A DNA stretch of 64,000 nt, taken from assembly GCF_009746585.1 (NCBI RefSeq), contig NZ_WRPO01000002.1, positions 346,978-410,977 of the forward strand. Reading direction: 5' to 3'. Positions 36,923-45,601 of the stretch are shown here, piece by piece. The stretch comes from Novosphingobium aquimarinum (GTDB lineage: Bacteria > Pseudomonadota > Alphaproteobacteria > Sphingomonadales > Sphingomonadaceae). Each line of letters opens with the position of its first letter. The stretch's first letter is position 1. The notes beneath the pieces are model-generated. The model made no database searches. It was not told the origin of the DNA and worked only from the letters and a program-made list of their open reading frames with translations. A program made the translations under genes and the position numbers.

Positions 36923-37981
36923 ATGAGCGCGTCGCTTGCCGAGATGCTGGCCGCGCCGCAGCTGCTACCGCACGCGCTCGACGAAACCGGCGCGCGCATT
37001 CTGCTGCTGCAGTTCGAGGAGCAGACACTGCGCGAGGCGAGCTTTCTCGATCAACGCAGCGTCGGGCCCCAACCGCGCGGATCCTGGCAAGACCTGGAGA
37101 CCGTGCTGGCTGCGATCGATCCGAAGGCGCCCGACGATGCGGACTACATCTTTCACCTGGGCCATGTCGGGTCGACACTGATTGCGCGGCTGCTTGGCGC
37201 CGTAGAGGGCGTTCTGGCGCTGCGCGAACCGCAGATCCTGCGCAGTCTCGCCGAGATCGAAAGCCAGCGCCACCGGGTCGAATGCCCTTGGGACCCGGCT
37301 CTGATCGACGCGCGGATCGCGAAGTTGCGCCGGCTGCTGGCACGGCGTTTCCATCCCGGGGAGCGCGTGATCGTCAAGGCGACCAGCTTCGCCAGCCAGA
37401 TCGCCACCTGTCTGCTCGCGCCCGATGCGAAAGCGCTGTTCCTGCAGGTTTCGGCGGCCAGCTATCTTCAAACCATCCTAGCCGGCGAGAACTCGCGCAA
37501 GGAAGCCGTCCTGCTGGCGCCGAAGCGGCTGGTCCGGCTGGAGCAGTTGCTGCCGGACATGCCTTGGCGCTTGTGGTCGATGCGCGAGGGCGAACTGATC
37601 GCGCTGGGCTGGCTGGTCGAGATGCTGACTCTGGATGATGCCGCGCGCCAGCTGCCGGGCGGTTGCGTGCATCGGGTCGATTTCGATGCGTTTCTGGCGG
37701 AGCCGATTGGGCAAATGCTGGCGATGGCGCGCCATGTCTCGCTGCCGCTGGACGAGGCTGCGGCGCAGCGTCTGGTCGAAGGGCCGCTGATGACGCGCTA
37801 TTCCAAGGCGCCCGAACACAGCTATTCCCCGCAGTTGCGCCACGATTTGCAGCGACAGGCCGCCCAAGAGCATCGCGCCGCCATCGCGCAAGCCCTGACC
37901 TGGCTCGAAGCCGGTGCCGCCCGTTACCCGCGCATTGCGCGCATCCTCGAACCGGATAGCGACCATGTTCAAACTCATTGA
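36923..37981 (+). CDS. Sulfotransferase-like protein B
   Basis: A 352-residue protein related to the 32645 gene. Residues 76-91, IFHLGHVGSTLIARLL, then ALREPQILRSLAE, match the P-loop/EPxIL layout. VIVKATSFASQIATCLL corresponds to the VVKPSNIVNP region of the other copy. It overlaps the PKHD hydroxylase by 17 bp and is very probably coexpressed with it. Function is inferred only from motif shape. Confidence 0.65.
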   Translation: MSASLAEMLAAPQLLPHALDETGARILLLQFEEQTLREASFLDQRSVGPQPRGSWQDLETVLAAIDPKAPDDADYIFHLGHVGSTLIARLLGAVEGVLALREPQILRSLAEIESQRHRVECPWDPALIDARIAKLRRLLARRFHPGERVIVKATSFASQIATCLLAPDAKALFLQVSAASYLQTILAGENSRKEAVLLAPKRLVRLEQLLPDMPWRLWSMREGELIALGWLVEMLTLDDAARQLPGGCVHRVDFDAFLAEPIGQMLAMARHVSLPLDEAAAQRLVEGPLMTRYSKAPEHSYSPQLRHDLQRQAAQEHRAAIAQALTWLEAGAARYPRIARILEPDSDHVQTH

Positions 37982-38630
37982 AGACCTGCTCAGCGAAGCG
38001 GAAGTCGCCGAGCTCAACCGCATCGCCGACGATTCGCAATTCGTCGACGGCCGGGTTTCCAATCCGCACAACAAGGCCAAGCAGAACCTGCAACTGCACG
38101 ACGGCAAAGTGATCGAGACCACCGCGCGGATGATCATCGAAGCGCTGATGCGCTCGGAGGAATTCCGCAATTTCGCCTTTCCCCGCGTGATCGCGCCGCC
38201 GATCATCACGGCGTATCGCCCCGGCATGAAGTATGGCCTCCATCCCGATGCCGCCTTCATGCAGCTCGGCAACAGCCTGATGCGCTCGGACATTTCGTGC
38301 ACCGTCTTCCTCTCCGATCCCGACAGCTACGATGGCGGCGAATTGCAGATTTCGCTCGGCGAACAGGACGTGAAGATCAAACTGTCGGCGGGATCGGTGG
38401 TGCTCTATCCGTCGACTACGCTGCACCAGGTGCTCGAAGTGACGCGCGGCGAACGGCGCGTGGGGCTGAGTTTCATCGAAAGCCGGATCGTCGATCCCGA
38501 AAATCGCGAGCTATTGTACGAGCTCAACGAAGTGGCGGCGCTCGAGGGGCTGAAGATGGATTGGGACAACTACGTGCGCTTGCAGCGCGTCCAGATGGCC
38601 CTGCTGCGCCGCTGGGCGATCGGGTCGTAA
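37965..38630 (+). CDS. PKHD-type Fe(II)/2-oxoglutarate hydroxylase
   Basis: A 221-residue dioxygenase of the PiuC/YbiX type. The iron triad is H93-P-D95 in YGLHPDAAF and H154 in PSTTLHQVLEV, with R165 for 2-oxoglutarate in RRVGLSF. VSNPHNKAKQNLQL is a family hallmark. In gammaproteobacteria the gene accompanies the TonB receptors Fiu/PiuA. The substrate is unknown. It overlaps the upstream sulfotransferase-like gene and ends 3 bp before the convergent RNase T2 gene. Confidence 0.92.
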   Translation: MFKLIEDLLSEAEVAELNRIADDSQFVDGRVSNPHNKAKQNLQLHDGKVIETTARMIIEALMRSEEFRNFAFPRVIAPPIITAYRPGMKYGLHPDAAFMQLGNSLMRSDISCTVFLSDPDSYDGGELQISLGEQDVKIKLSAGSVVLYPSTTLHQVLEVTRGERRVGLSFIESRIVDPENRELLYELNEVAALEGLKMDWDNYVRLQRVQMALLRRWAIGS

Positions 38631-38633
38631 GCC

Positions 38634-39338
38634 CTACAGCCCGCGCCAGATCTTGAGCGGGGCTGCATCGGCGGCGCCCCATTCGCGCCGCTCGCAGCGT
38701 GACGGGCGGAACCGTCGACCGTAGCAGATCCGGACTTCGCGCAGCCAGCCGGTGCGGCTGGTGAAGACGCCCACTTGATCGCGCCGGAAACCGGGGTTGG
38801 CGAGCAGGAATTCGCTGCGCAAGTCGGCCACGGTGAGATCGGGCTTGCGCGATAGCCGGTCGGCATCGGGCCAGCGCAGCGAACGCCACAGAATGCCGCT
38901 CACCTTGAGGTACTTGTCCGGATCGCGCGTGAGGCACGTGCCGTGCTTCAGCCATTCGCGATCGAGCAGCCAGGGGACCGGCGTCATGCACAGATTTCGG
39001 CGCAGCTGTTCGGGAGAGAGTCGCGGGCCGGTCGCGCACCATTGCGGATCGGCGCCCTTGGCGGCTTGCGGCCACAACCCGTGTAGGACGAAGCCGAAAC
39101 GGCCGTTGCGTCCCGAGCATTGCATCGTACCGGCATCCTGCGGCCGCCGGCAGAACTCCGGAGACCAGCTCGCGGCGAGCAGATAACCGCCGATCGCCGC
39201 ACTCCGGCGGACGGGACCATCAGGGGTGATCGGGCGGAGCTGCGGCAGCGTGCGGGGAACGGCGCACTGGTAAGCCTGCGCCAAAGCCGGACCGGATAGC
39301 GTCGCGGCCAGCAGACCGAGGGCCGCGAGCGCCCTCAC
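38634..39338 (-). CDS. Ribonuclease T2 family protein, exported
   Basis: A 234-residue RNase. It starts at GTG 39338, overlapping the nadC stop as GTGA, and has a signal peptide LAALGLLAATLSGPALAQA. The two conserved active-site segments are present: FVLHGLWPQ (CAS I) and EWLKHGTC (CAS II). It should degrade RNA in the periplasm or medium by the T2 mechanism. Several cysteines suggest disulfides. Coupling to nadC is unusual and may reflect nucleotide scavenging (inference). Confidence 0.9.
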   Translation of the reverse strand: MRALAALGLLAATLSGPALAQAYQCAVPRTLPQLRPITPDGPVRRSAAIGGYLLAASWSPEFCRRPQDAGTMQCSGRNGRFGFVLHGLWPQAAKGADPQWCATGPRLSPEQLRRNLCMTPVPWLLDREWLKHGTCLTRDPDKYLKVSGILWRSLRWPDADRLSRKPDLTVADLRSEFLLANPGFRRDQVGVFTSRTGWLREVRICYGRRFRPSRCERREWGAADAAPLKIWRGL

Positions 39339-40195
39339 AGAGGCGTGAAGTCGAGCCCGATGTCCGCGGCCGGTGCGCTTTGGGTCAGGCGGCCGACCGA
39401 GACGAAATCGACCCCGGTTGCCGAGATGGCGGCGATCGTCTCGAGATTGACTCCGCCGGAGGCCTCGGTGGGCACCCGCCCGGCGACCAGTGCGACCGCC
39501 TCGCGCAATTGCGCGGGAGGCATGTTGTCGAGCAGCAAATGATTGGCGCCCGCCGCCAGCGCGGGCTCGATCTGATCGATCCGGTCGACCTCGCAAATGA
39601 TCCGGGAAACGCCGGCGTCGCGGGCGCGGCGCACCGCCTCGCCGACATTGCCGGCGACCATCACGTGATTGTCCTTGATCATCGCGGCATCCCACAAGCC
39701 CATGCGGTGGTTGCTCGCTCCGCCCATGCGGGTCGCGTATTTCTCCAAATGCCGCAGGCCCGGAATGGTCTTGCGCGTATCCAGAAGAGTCGCCGCCGGA
39801 TCCATCGCATCGACATAGCTGCGCGTCATCGTCGCGATGCCGGACAAGTGCTGCACGGTGTTGAGTGCGCTGCGCTCGGCCGTGAGCATGGCGCGCGCAT
39901 TGCCGCTGAGCCGCATCAGATCGGTACCGGGCTGGACCGACGATCCTTCCTCGACCAGAATCTCGATCGTCATCGCCGCGTCGAGATGGCGAAAGAAGGC
40001 CGCCGCGATCGGCAGACCGGCCACGACGATCGGATCGCGCGAGTCCATCACGCCGGCGAAGCGCGCATCGGCGGCGATCACGCTTTCGCTGGTGACGTCA
40101 TGCCCGCCCCCCGGCAGCCCCTCGCCCAGATCTTCTGCGAGAGTGGCCGCGACGAAGGCGGCCAGGTCGAACCCGGGGATGGCGAAATCGGTCAT
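39335..40195 (-). CDS. nadC: Nicotinate-nucleotide pyrophosphorylase (carboxylating)
   Basis: A 286-residue enzyme of NAD synthesis that makes nicotinate mononucleotide from quinolinate and PRPP. Typical parts: TLAEDLGEGLPGGGHDVTSES, LNTVQHLSGIATMTR, DTRKTIPGLRHLEKYA, HRMGLWDAAMIKDNH and EASGGVNLETI. I chose MTDFAIPG at 40195. nadA and nadB are not here. Confidence 0.95.
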   Translation of the reverse strand: MTDFAIPGFDLAAFVAATLAEDLGEGLPGGGHDVTSESVIAADARFAGVMDSRDPIVVAGLPIAAAFFRHLDAAMTIEILVEEGSSVQPGTDLMRLSGNARAMLTAERSALNTVQHLSGIATMTRSYVDAMDPAATLLDTRKTIPGLRHLEKYATRMGGASNHRMGLWDAAMIKDNHVMVAGNVGEAVRRARDAGVSRIICEVDRIDQIEPALAAGANHLLLDNMPPAQLREAVALVAGRVPTEASGGVNLETIAAISATGVDFVSVGRLTQSAPAADIGLDFTPL

Positions 40196-40237
40196 GAGAG
40201 GCCCTATCGCGGGATTGGCGCGACGCCACAAGCTCGC

Positions 40238-41035
40238 TTAGTGGACGAAGCGCGCGATCACGTCCCGGTACGAGCGGCTCACCTTCACCTGCTGGCCCGA
40301 ATCGAGCACCAGGAAGCATTCGCCATTGGTGTGCGGCTTGACCTGGCGGACCTGATTGAGGTTGACGATGGTCGAGCGGTGCACGCGCTGGAAGACGCGA
40401 GGATCGAGCCGGCGTTCGAGATCCTTCATCGTCTCGCGCAGGATGAGGGAATTGTCGGCGGTGCGAATGCACATGTAGTCGCCGGCGGCCTCGATGTGCT
40501 CGATCGAATCGACGTCGATCCGGAAGATCTGGCCGCGATCCTTGATGTTGATGAGCTTCTCATACCGATCCGCACTGGCGTCGGGCTCTTCGGGCATCTG
40601 GTCCATCGCGTCGGGCGCGACTTCGGCGAGTACCGACTTGAGCTTTTCCGCCTCTTCGGCAGAGCGCTTTTCGACCAGACGCGTGCGTACCCGCGCCAGC
40701 GTATCGGCCAGCTTGTCTTCCTCGACCGGCTTCATCAGGTAGTTGACGGCATTCGCCTCGAAGGCGCGAACCGCGTGTTCCTGATAGGCGGTGACGAACA
40801 CGAACAGCGGCGGCTCGATCTCCATAACGCCCTTTACGACCGAAAAGCCGTCGAATCCCGGCATCTGAATGTCGAGAAAGACGAGGTCGGGCTTTTCCGT
40901 CTTGATCTTGCGGATCGCCTCGCGGCCATTGGAACAAGTGTCGATCACTTCGACATCGGGGAACTTCTCGAGACGAAGCTTGAGCCCCTGGATCGCCAGG
41001 TTCTCATCATCGACGAGGATGGTGCGGATGGTCAT
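40238..41035 (-). CDS. LytTR-family response regulator
   Basis: A 265-residue regulator. Residues 1-125 are a receiver domain with D9/D10, the phosphoacceptor D55 in LVFLDIQMPG and K102 in MKPVEED. Residues about 165-265 are a LytTR DNA-binding domain (AAGDYMCIRTADNSLILRET, FQRVHRSTIVNLNQV). It follows the kinase gene by 48 bp and should be its partner. Likely targets include sites like those at 234-267 (inference). Confidence 0.92.
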   Translation of the reverse strand: MTIRTILVDDENLAIQGLKLRLEKFPDVEVIDTCSNGREAIRKIKTEKPDLVFLDIQMPGFDGFSVVKGVMEIEPPLFVFVTAYQEHAVRAFEANAVNYLMKPVEEDKLADTLARVRTRLVEKRSAEEAEKLKSVLAEVAPDAMDQMPEEPDASADRYEKLINIKDRGQIFRIDVDSIEHIEAAGDYMCIRTADNSLILRETMKDLERRLDPRVFQRVHRSTIVNLNQVRQVKPHTNGECFLVLDSGQQVKVSRSYRDVIARFVH

Positions 41036-41083
41036 TCGATCTAAGTCTCCAGCGTAGGAAAACGCAGGTTGAAAGGGATTGTT

Positions 41084-42256
41084 TCAGCGGCTGGCTCCAA
41101 CGGCGGAGGCTACGGGGCGCGTGTTGCCAGCATCGTCCTCGACCGAGTCCCGCACCTCCATCGGGATGTCGATGATCACTGCGAAGCCGCCGTCGGGCGG
41201 TTCGATCGTTTCGAAGCTATGCTTGTCGCCATAGGCCTGCGTCAGCCGGTCGCGGATGTTCGACAGGCCGACGCCGGTCGAGACGGGTTCACCTCCATCA
41301 TAGGACAACCCCAGGAGCCTGTTGTTGGTCGCGCTGTTTTGCAAGCCGGGTCCGGTATCGGAGACGGTGATGCGAAGCATGGGCCCGACAAGCTGCGAGG
41401 CGATGTTGATTTCGGCCCCGCTCTCCTGCGGACTGACGGCGTATTTGATCGCGTTTTCGACCAAGGGCTGGAGCAGCAGCGAGGGCAGCAGCGCCGCTTC
41501 GCTTTCGGGATCGATCTCGAAAGTGGTGCGCAGCCGCTCTTCGAAGCGCATGCGCTCGATGTCGAGATAGAGCTTCAGCGTCTCCACTTCCTGCGCCACC
41601 GTCACTCGCGCCGAGGGCTTGTTGACCAGCGTATAGCGCAGGAACGAGGACAACCGGCTCAGCATCGCGTTCGCGGGCTCGGTCTGCTTGAGCAGCACCA
41701 GCGTCGAGATCGAATTGAGCGTGTTGAACAGGAAATGCGGATTGAGTTGATAGCGCAGCATCGCGAGCTGGGCCTGCGTTGCCTGGCTCTCGAGCTCGAT
41801 CAGTTGGTCGTTCTGCACCTCGACCTGAAGGAACAGGTTGATCGCGTAATACAGCGCCGACCAGGCGCCGAGTAGCGTCGCATCGAGGTAAAATACGCCG
41901 ATGAACAGCTGCGCGAAGCTCGCCTCGCTCTCGGCCCGGTAAAGCGAGATGACCCAGGCGTCGATGAAGGCGTGGAACCCGGCCGCGAAGGGCAGGATCA
42001 GCGCGGTGATGCCCCAGGTCGTCAGCGGTTTCTGCCCGATCAGCTGCCGGAAGATGACGGCCAGCACCAGCGAGATCGAAAAGCCGGTGATCGTCGCGAT
42101 CAGGACGAGGACGAGGAAGGCCGCGGGCTGATCGTTGGCGATGGCGGACATGGCCCGCAGCAGCATCGCGCCGCCCCAGCCGGCGCATTGCAGCCGCCAG
42201 AAGGCCTGGTTCTTGTTGGCGAAAAACGGAGTGGGCTGGATTGGAAGAACTGCCAT
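41084..42256 (-). CDS. LytS/YehU-type sensor histidine kinase
   Basis: A 390-residue membrane kinase. Residues 40-145 hold about four membrane helices. The histidine kinase domain has the phosphorylated H174 in LNPHFLFNTLNSIS, the N-box LVENAIKYAV and the G1 box SDTGPGL. It pairs with the LytTR regulator immediately downstream, and lies between nadC-side genes and dsbA. The stimulus is unknown. Confidence 0.92.
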   Translation of the reverse strand: MAVLPIQPTPFFANKNQAFWRLQCAGWGGAMLLRAMSAIANDQPAAFLVLVLIATITGFSISLVLAVIFRQLIGQKPLTTWGITALILPFAAGFHAFIDAWVISLYRAESEASFAQLFIGVFYLDATLLGAWSALYYAINLFLQVEVQNDQLIELESQATQAQLAMLRYQLNPHFLFNTLNSISTLVLLKQTEPANAMLSRLSSFLRYTLVNKPSARVTVAQEVETLKLYLDIERMRFEERLRTTFEIDPESEAALLPSLLLQPLVENAIKYAVSPQESGAEINIASQLVGPMLRITVSDTGPGLQNSATNNRLLGLSYDGGEPVSTGVGLSNIRDRLTQAYGDKHSFETIEPPDGGFAVIIDIPMEVRDSVEDDAGNTRPVASAVGASR

Positions 42257-42325
42257 CGCGACTTGTCCTAACCCAAACGGATCGAAAGCGGAAATCGCGC
42301 GAATCGGGGCGTTGCGCGCAGGGGG

Positions 42326-43075
42326 TCAGGCGCCCCGTGCGGCCTCGATCGCCGCGGCCAGCTGCTCGCGGCCAACGGCCCCGTTGATGACCTGATCGCC
42401 CACGATCCAGGTTGGCGTGCCGGAAAAGCCGATCTTGCCGGCAAAATTGACGTTCGCCGCCAGTTCCTGCTCGACGCGGGGCGTCTTGGCGACTTGCTGC
42501 GCCTTCTGCAGATCGAGCCCGGCGGTTTTCGCGGCGGCCATGATGGAAGCGGGATCGGGCTGCCCCGCCTCGAACATGGCACGGTGGAACGCGGCGTACT
42601 TGCCTTGCTCGGCAGCGGCGAGGCCCATGCGCGCGGCATCGGCGCTTTGCGGGCTCAGGATCGGCATCTCGCGGATCACGACCTTCAGGTCGGGATTGGC
42701 GGCGATCAGCGCATCGACGTCATCGAGGCTGCGGCGGCAGAACCCGCAGGCAAAGTCGGTGAACTCGACCAGCGTCACTTTGCCTTCGGGATTGCCGAGG
42801 ATCGCGCCGGGGTAGGGGCGCTCCACCGCTTCGCGCACGGAGCCGAGATTGGCGCTGTTCTGCTTGCGCTGCAGGTTTTCCATCGCCTCTGGCAGGATCT
42901 CCGGGTTGGCGAGGATGTATTCCCGCACGATACCTTCGATTTCGGCGCGGTCACCCGCTGCGGGGCCCGAAAAAAGCCGCTCGGCGTACCAGCCGGCGAA
43001 ACCGGCCAGAACCACCAGCGCGATCAGCAGCGCGATGCGCATGGGGCCGCCGCCCTTCGGTTCGTTTGGGTCCAT
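42326..43075 (-). CDS. DsbA-family thiol oxidoreductase
   Basis: A 249-residue protein with an N-terminal anchor (IALLIALVVLAGFAGWYA) and a thioredoxin fold carrying CGFC at 110-113 in EFTDFACGFCRRSL, and a cis-proline loop in GFSGTPTWIVG. This is the DsbA/ScsC-like Com1 type common in alphaproteobacteria, acting on periplasmic disulfides. It follows the M48 protease gene by 9 bp, hinting that it serves exported proteins of the same cluster. Confidence 0.9.
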   Translation of the reverse strand: MDPNEPKGGGPMRIALLIALVVLAGFAGWYAERLFSGPAAGDRAEIEGIVREYILANPEILPEAMENLQRKQNSANLGSVREAVERPYPGAILGNPEGKVTLVEFTDFACGFCRRSLDDVDALIAANPDLKVVIREMPILSPQSADAARMGLAAAEQGKYAAFHRAMFEAGQPDPASIMAAAKTAGLDLQKAQQVAKTPRVEQELAANVNFAGKIGFSGTPTWIVGDQVINGAVGREQLAAAIEAARGA

Positions 43076-43084
43076 CGGCTTGGC

Positions 43085-44458
43085 CTAACGCCTGTTCTTC
43101 GCGCGTTCAATCGCGGCCTTGGCCTCGAACTCGATGTCCTGGGCGCGCAGCCAGTCGGGCGAACCCTGCGGCAAGCCGATCTGCGCGGTGCGCGCGCTGA
43201 TCAGCGCTTCGGCGAGACTGCCGTTCATCACTTGCTGTTCCGCACTGGCGAGACGCGCGCGCGGCATGTCGCCATTGGCCGCGTAGATCACGCCCAGCTG
43301 GTACCAGGCGAACGGGTTCTCCCGGTCACGCGCCACGGCTGCGCGCAGCACTTCTTCGGCTTCCTTGTAATTGGCCCGGTCCTCGGTGGCGATCAGCGCA
43401 TGGCCGAACAGCGTCGCGATCAGCGGCTGATTGCCGGTCATCGACGTGGCGCGCCGCAGCGTGTCGAGCGCATCGTTCGGGCGGCCCGCCTCGAGCAGGA
43501 TCTGGCCCTTGAGCTCGAGAAAATACGGATTGTCCGGCTGCGCCAGGAGCAGCGCGTCCGCCTCGGCAAGCGCACGGTCGAGGTGCGCTTCGCGGTGATA
43601 GGCGTAAGCGCGGGCATAATGGGCCGGAAGCGAATTGTCGGTGACCGGATAGGTCAGCAGCACATCGCGCGGCTCGGCCTGATAGCCGAACAGCTTGGCC
43701 TTCACGAGCTTGAAGCGCTCTTCGAGGCCCGCATCGCTGGGATTGTTCCACGCCGGATCGGCCTGGTAGGTGTCCTGCAGTGTCGCGATGCGGTCGCCGG
43801 TCATCGGGTGAGTGCTGTAAAACTCGTCCCCCTCGCGCGGGCTGTAGCCGTAGCGGTATTCGAGGTTCTGCAGCTTCTTGAAGAACGCGATCGAGCCTTT
43901 GCCGGTGATTCCCGCCTGCGAGAGATAGCTGGCGCCGGCCGCGTCGGCCGAGGCCTCCTGCGAGCGGTTGTAGGCCAGGAACTTGCCCATCGCGGCCTGC
44001 TGGCCGGCCATCATCACGCCCATGCCGGCCTCGCCACCACCGGCGGCCACGGCCGCCGCGCCGAGCAGCAGCGAAAGCAGGCTGATCCGCGACGCCGCTT
44101 GCGCGCCGGAATTCAGCACCGCGTGGCCACCCGTGACGTGGCCCAGTTCGTGGGCGATCACGCCTTGCACTTCGTTGGCGCTGGACGCCTCGTTGATCAG
44201 CCCGGAGTTGACGTAGACGGCTTGTCCGCCCGCGACGAAGGCGTTGACCGACGAATCGTTGATCAGAACCACGTCGACATCCGTCGGCCGCAGACCGGCC
44301 GCAACGATTAGCGGCCGCGACATGTCCCGGAACAGTGCTTCGGTCTCGGCATCGCGCAACACCGATTGCGCGGCAGCGGGACGCGCGGCAAGCGCGAAAA
44401 GAGCAAGGAACGCCGCGAGGACGACGGACAGGCGTCGGATGGACATGGGCGTGCGCAT
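43085..44458 (-). CDS. M48-family periplasmic metalloprotease with TPR region
   Basis: A 457-residue BepA/YfgC-like protein. It has a signal peptide (VVLAAFLALFALAARPAAAQ), the zinc motif HELGH at 103-107, and in the second half tetratricopeptide-type helices. BepA acts in quality control of outer-membrane proteins such as LptD and BamA. The start at 44458 overlaps the App1 stop as TAATG. Confidence 0.92.
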   Translation of the reverse strand: MRTPMSIRRLSVVLAAFLALFALAARPAAAQSVLRDAETEALFRDMSRPLIVAAGLRPTDVDVVLINDSSVNAFVAGGQAVYVNSGLINEASSANEVQGVIAHELGHVTGGHAVLNSGAQAASRISLLSLLLGAAAVAAGGGEAGMGVMMAGQQAAMGKFLAYNRSQEASADAAGASYLSQAGITGKGSIAFFKKLQNLEYRYGYSPREGDEFYSTHPMTGDRIATLQDTYQADPAWNNPSDAGLEERFKLVKAKLFGYQAEPRDVLLTYPVTDNSLPAHYARAYAYHREAHLDRALAEADALLLAQPDNPYFLELKGQILLEAGRPNDALDTLRRATSMTGNQPLIATLFGHALIATEDRANYKEAEEVLRAAVARDRENPFAWYQLGVIYAANGDMPRARLASAEQQVMNGSLAEALISARTAQIGLPQGSPDWLRAQDIEFEAKAAIERAKNRR

Positions 44459-45558
44459 TAGGGCTCCTCGGCATTAACCGCCGATGAAGCGGCGGTTTCG
44501 GGCGCGGGGTCCGCCTCGTGAATCGTATCGACGATCGCGCGCGCGTCGGACGTGGCATCGAGGCCGAGAGTACGCAGGAAATCGTCTTCGACTGCAAAAT
44601 CGCTGCCCACCCACAAAGGTACGCCCGCCTTGTCGATCGTGCGCAGCGCGTCGCGCTCCTCGACCGAGATCGCTGCTCCCGGAGCCTTGCGGATCAGAAC
44701 TCCGGCAATCCGATCGGCGTAGCGGTGCACCGCTCCGGCATAAGCGATTGCGTCGGACTGGGTGCTGTCGCCGATCAGCGCGAAGCGGGTGGCATCGTAG
44801 AATCCCAGCAGCGAGGAGACCGAAGCGGTCTTGTGCGCGCCATGACTGGACGGAAGCAGGGTCGCGCGATTGAAGCCCCAGTCGCGCAGCAGCATCGGTC
44901 CGTGCGGCAACCCGTGCGCGGACTTGAATGCGAGCAAGTAGTCGAACAGGTTCCAGGGGCTCGACGAGACGTAGAAGAACGGCCGCCGGCTCGCCGGATA
45001 GCTCGCGCCGGCGACGTCGCCACCGAGGCGGGCGTAGAATTCCGCCGCGCCCGGCACGGGTTGTCTCTCGGCCGGCATCTGCGCGAGCACGCGGCGCCAG
45101 TTGCGCCACAGATCGTGCGCGCCGGTCTCGATAATCGTATCGTCGATGTCGGAAATCACCGCGATGCGATTGTTCGTGCCGGGCGCAAGCACGTAGCCGG
45201 TGAGCGACTGCGCCTCGCCCCCGGACACCCAGTGCAAGGTGACGGCTTCCCAGGCGGTGCGGGCGGGCAACGGCCATTCGGGTTCGAGCGCGATGTCGAA
45301 GCGGCAGTAGCCCTCGTCGTCGGTGGTGCAGGTTGCGCGGGCGGTCCGGCTGCCCGAGCCCGCCTCGATGGTCAGCGGAACGCCGGGGACCTCGCGCGAA
45401 CCGTAGTGCCGCCACAAGGCGCGCATGCGGGCAAAGGTCGAACGGTGGTCCCAGCCCGTCGCGGCGCCGCGAAGTGCGCGGACCGTGATCGTCAGCTGCC
45501 GTGTGCTGCGGTAGCCGAAATAGGGGTGGAGCCGCAGGGCCGCTTCGTCGGAAGCCAT
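44458..45558 (-). CDS. App1-type phosphatidate phosphatase (DUF2183)
   Basis: A 366-residue protein. A beta-sandwich-like N-terminal part (RTARATCTTDDEGYCRFDI) precedes an HAD-like catalytic domain with IAVISDIDDTIIETG, FYVSSSPWNLF and FALIGDSTQSD, the DxDxT, S/T and acidic motifs. The family includes yeast App1, a Mg-dependent phosphatidate phosphatase. It is coupled to the M48 gene. Confidence 0.88.
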   Translation of the reverse strand: MASDEAALRLHPYFGYRSTRQLTITVRALRGAATGWDHRSTFARMRALWRHYGSREVPGVPLTIEAGSGSRTARATCTTDDEGYCRFDIALEPEWPLPARTAWEAVTLHWVSGGEAQSLTGYVLAPGTNNRIAVISDIDDTIIETGAHDLWRNWRRVLAQMPAERQPVPGAAEFYARLGGDVAGASYPASRRPFFYVSSSPWNLFDYLLAFKSAHGLPHGPMLLRDWGFNRATLLPSSHGAHKTASVSSLLGFYDATRFALIGDSTQSDAIAYAGAVHRYADRIAGVLIRKAPGAAISVEERDALRTIDKAGVPLWVGSDFAVEDDFLRTLGLDATSDARAIVDTIHEADPAPETAASSAVNAEEP

Positions 45559-45601
45559 GGTTCCCGCCTAGCGGGGTCTCCCAGGCATTCCAAGCCTGTC
45601 G

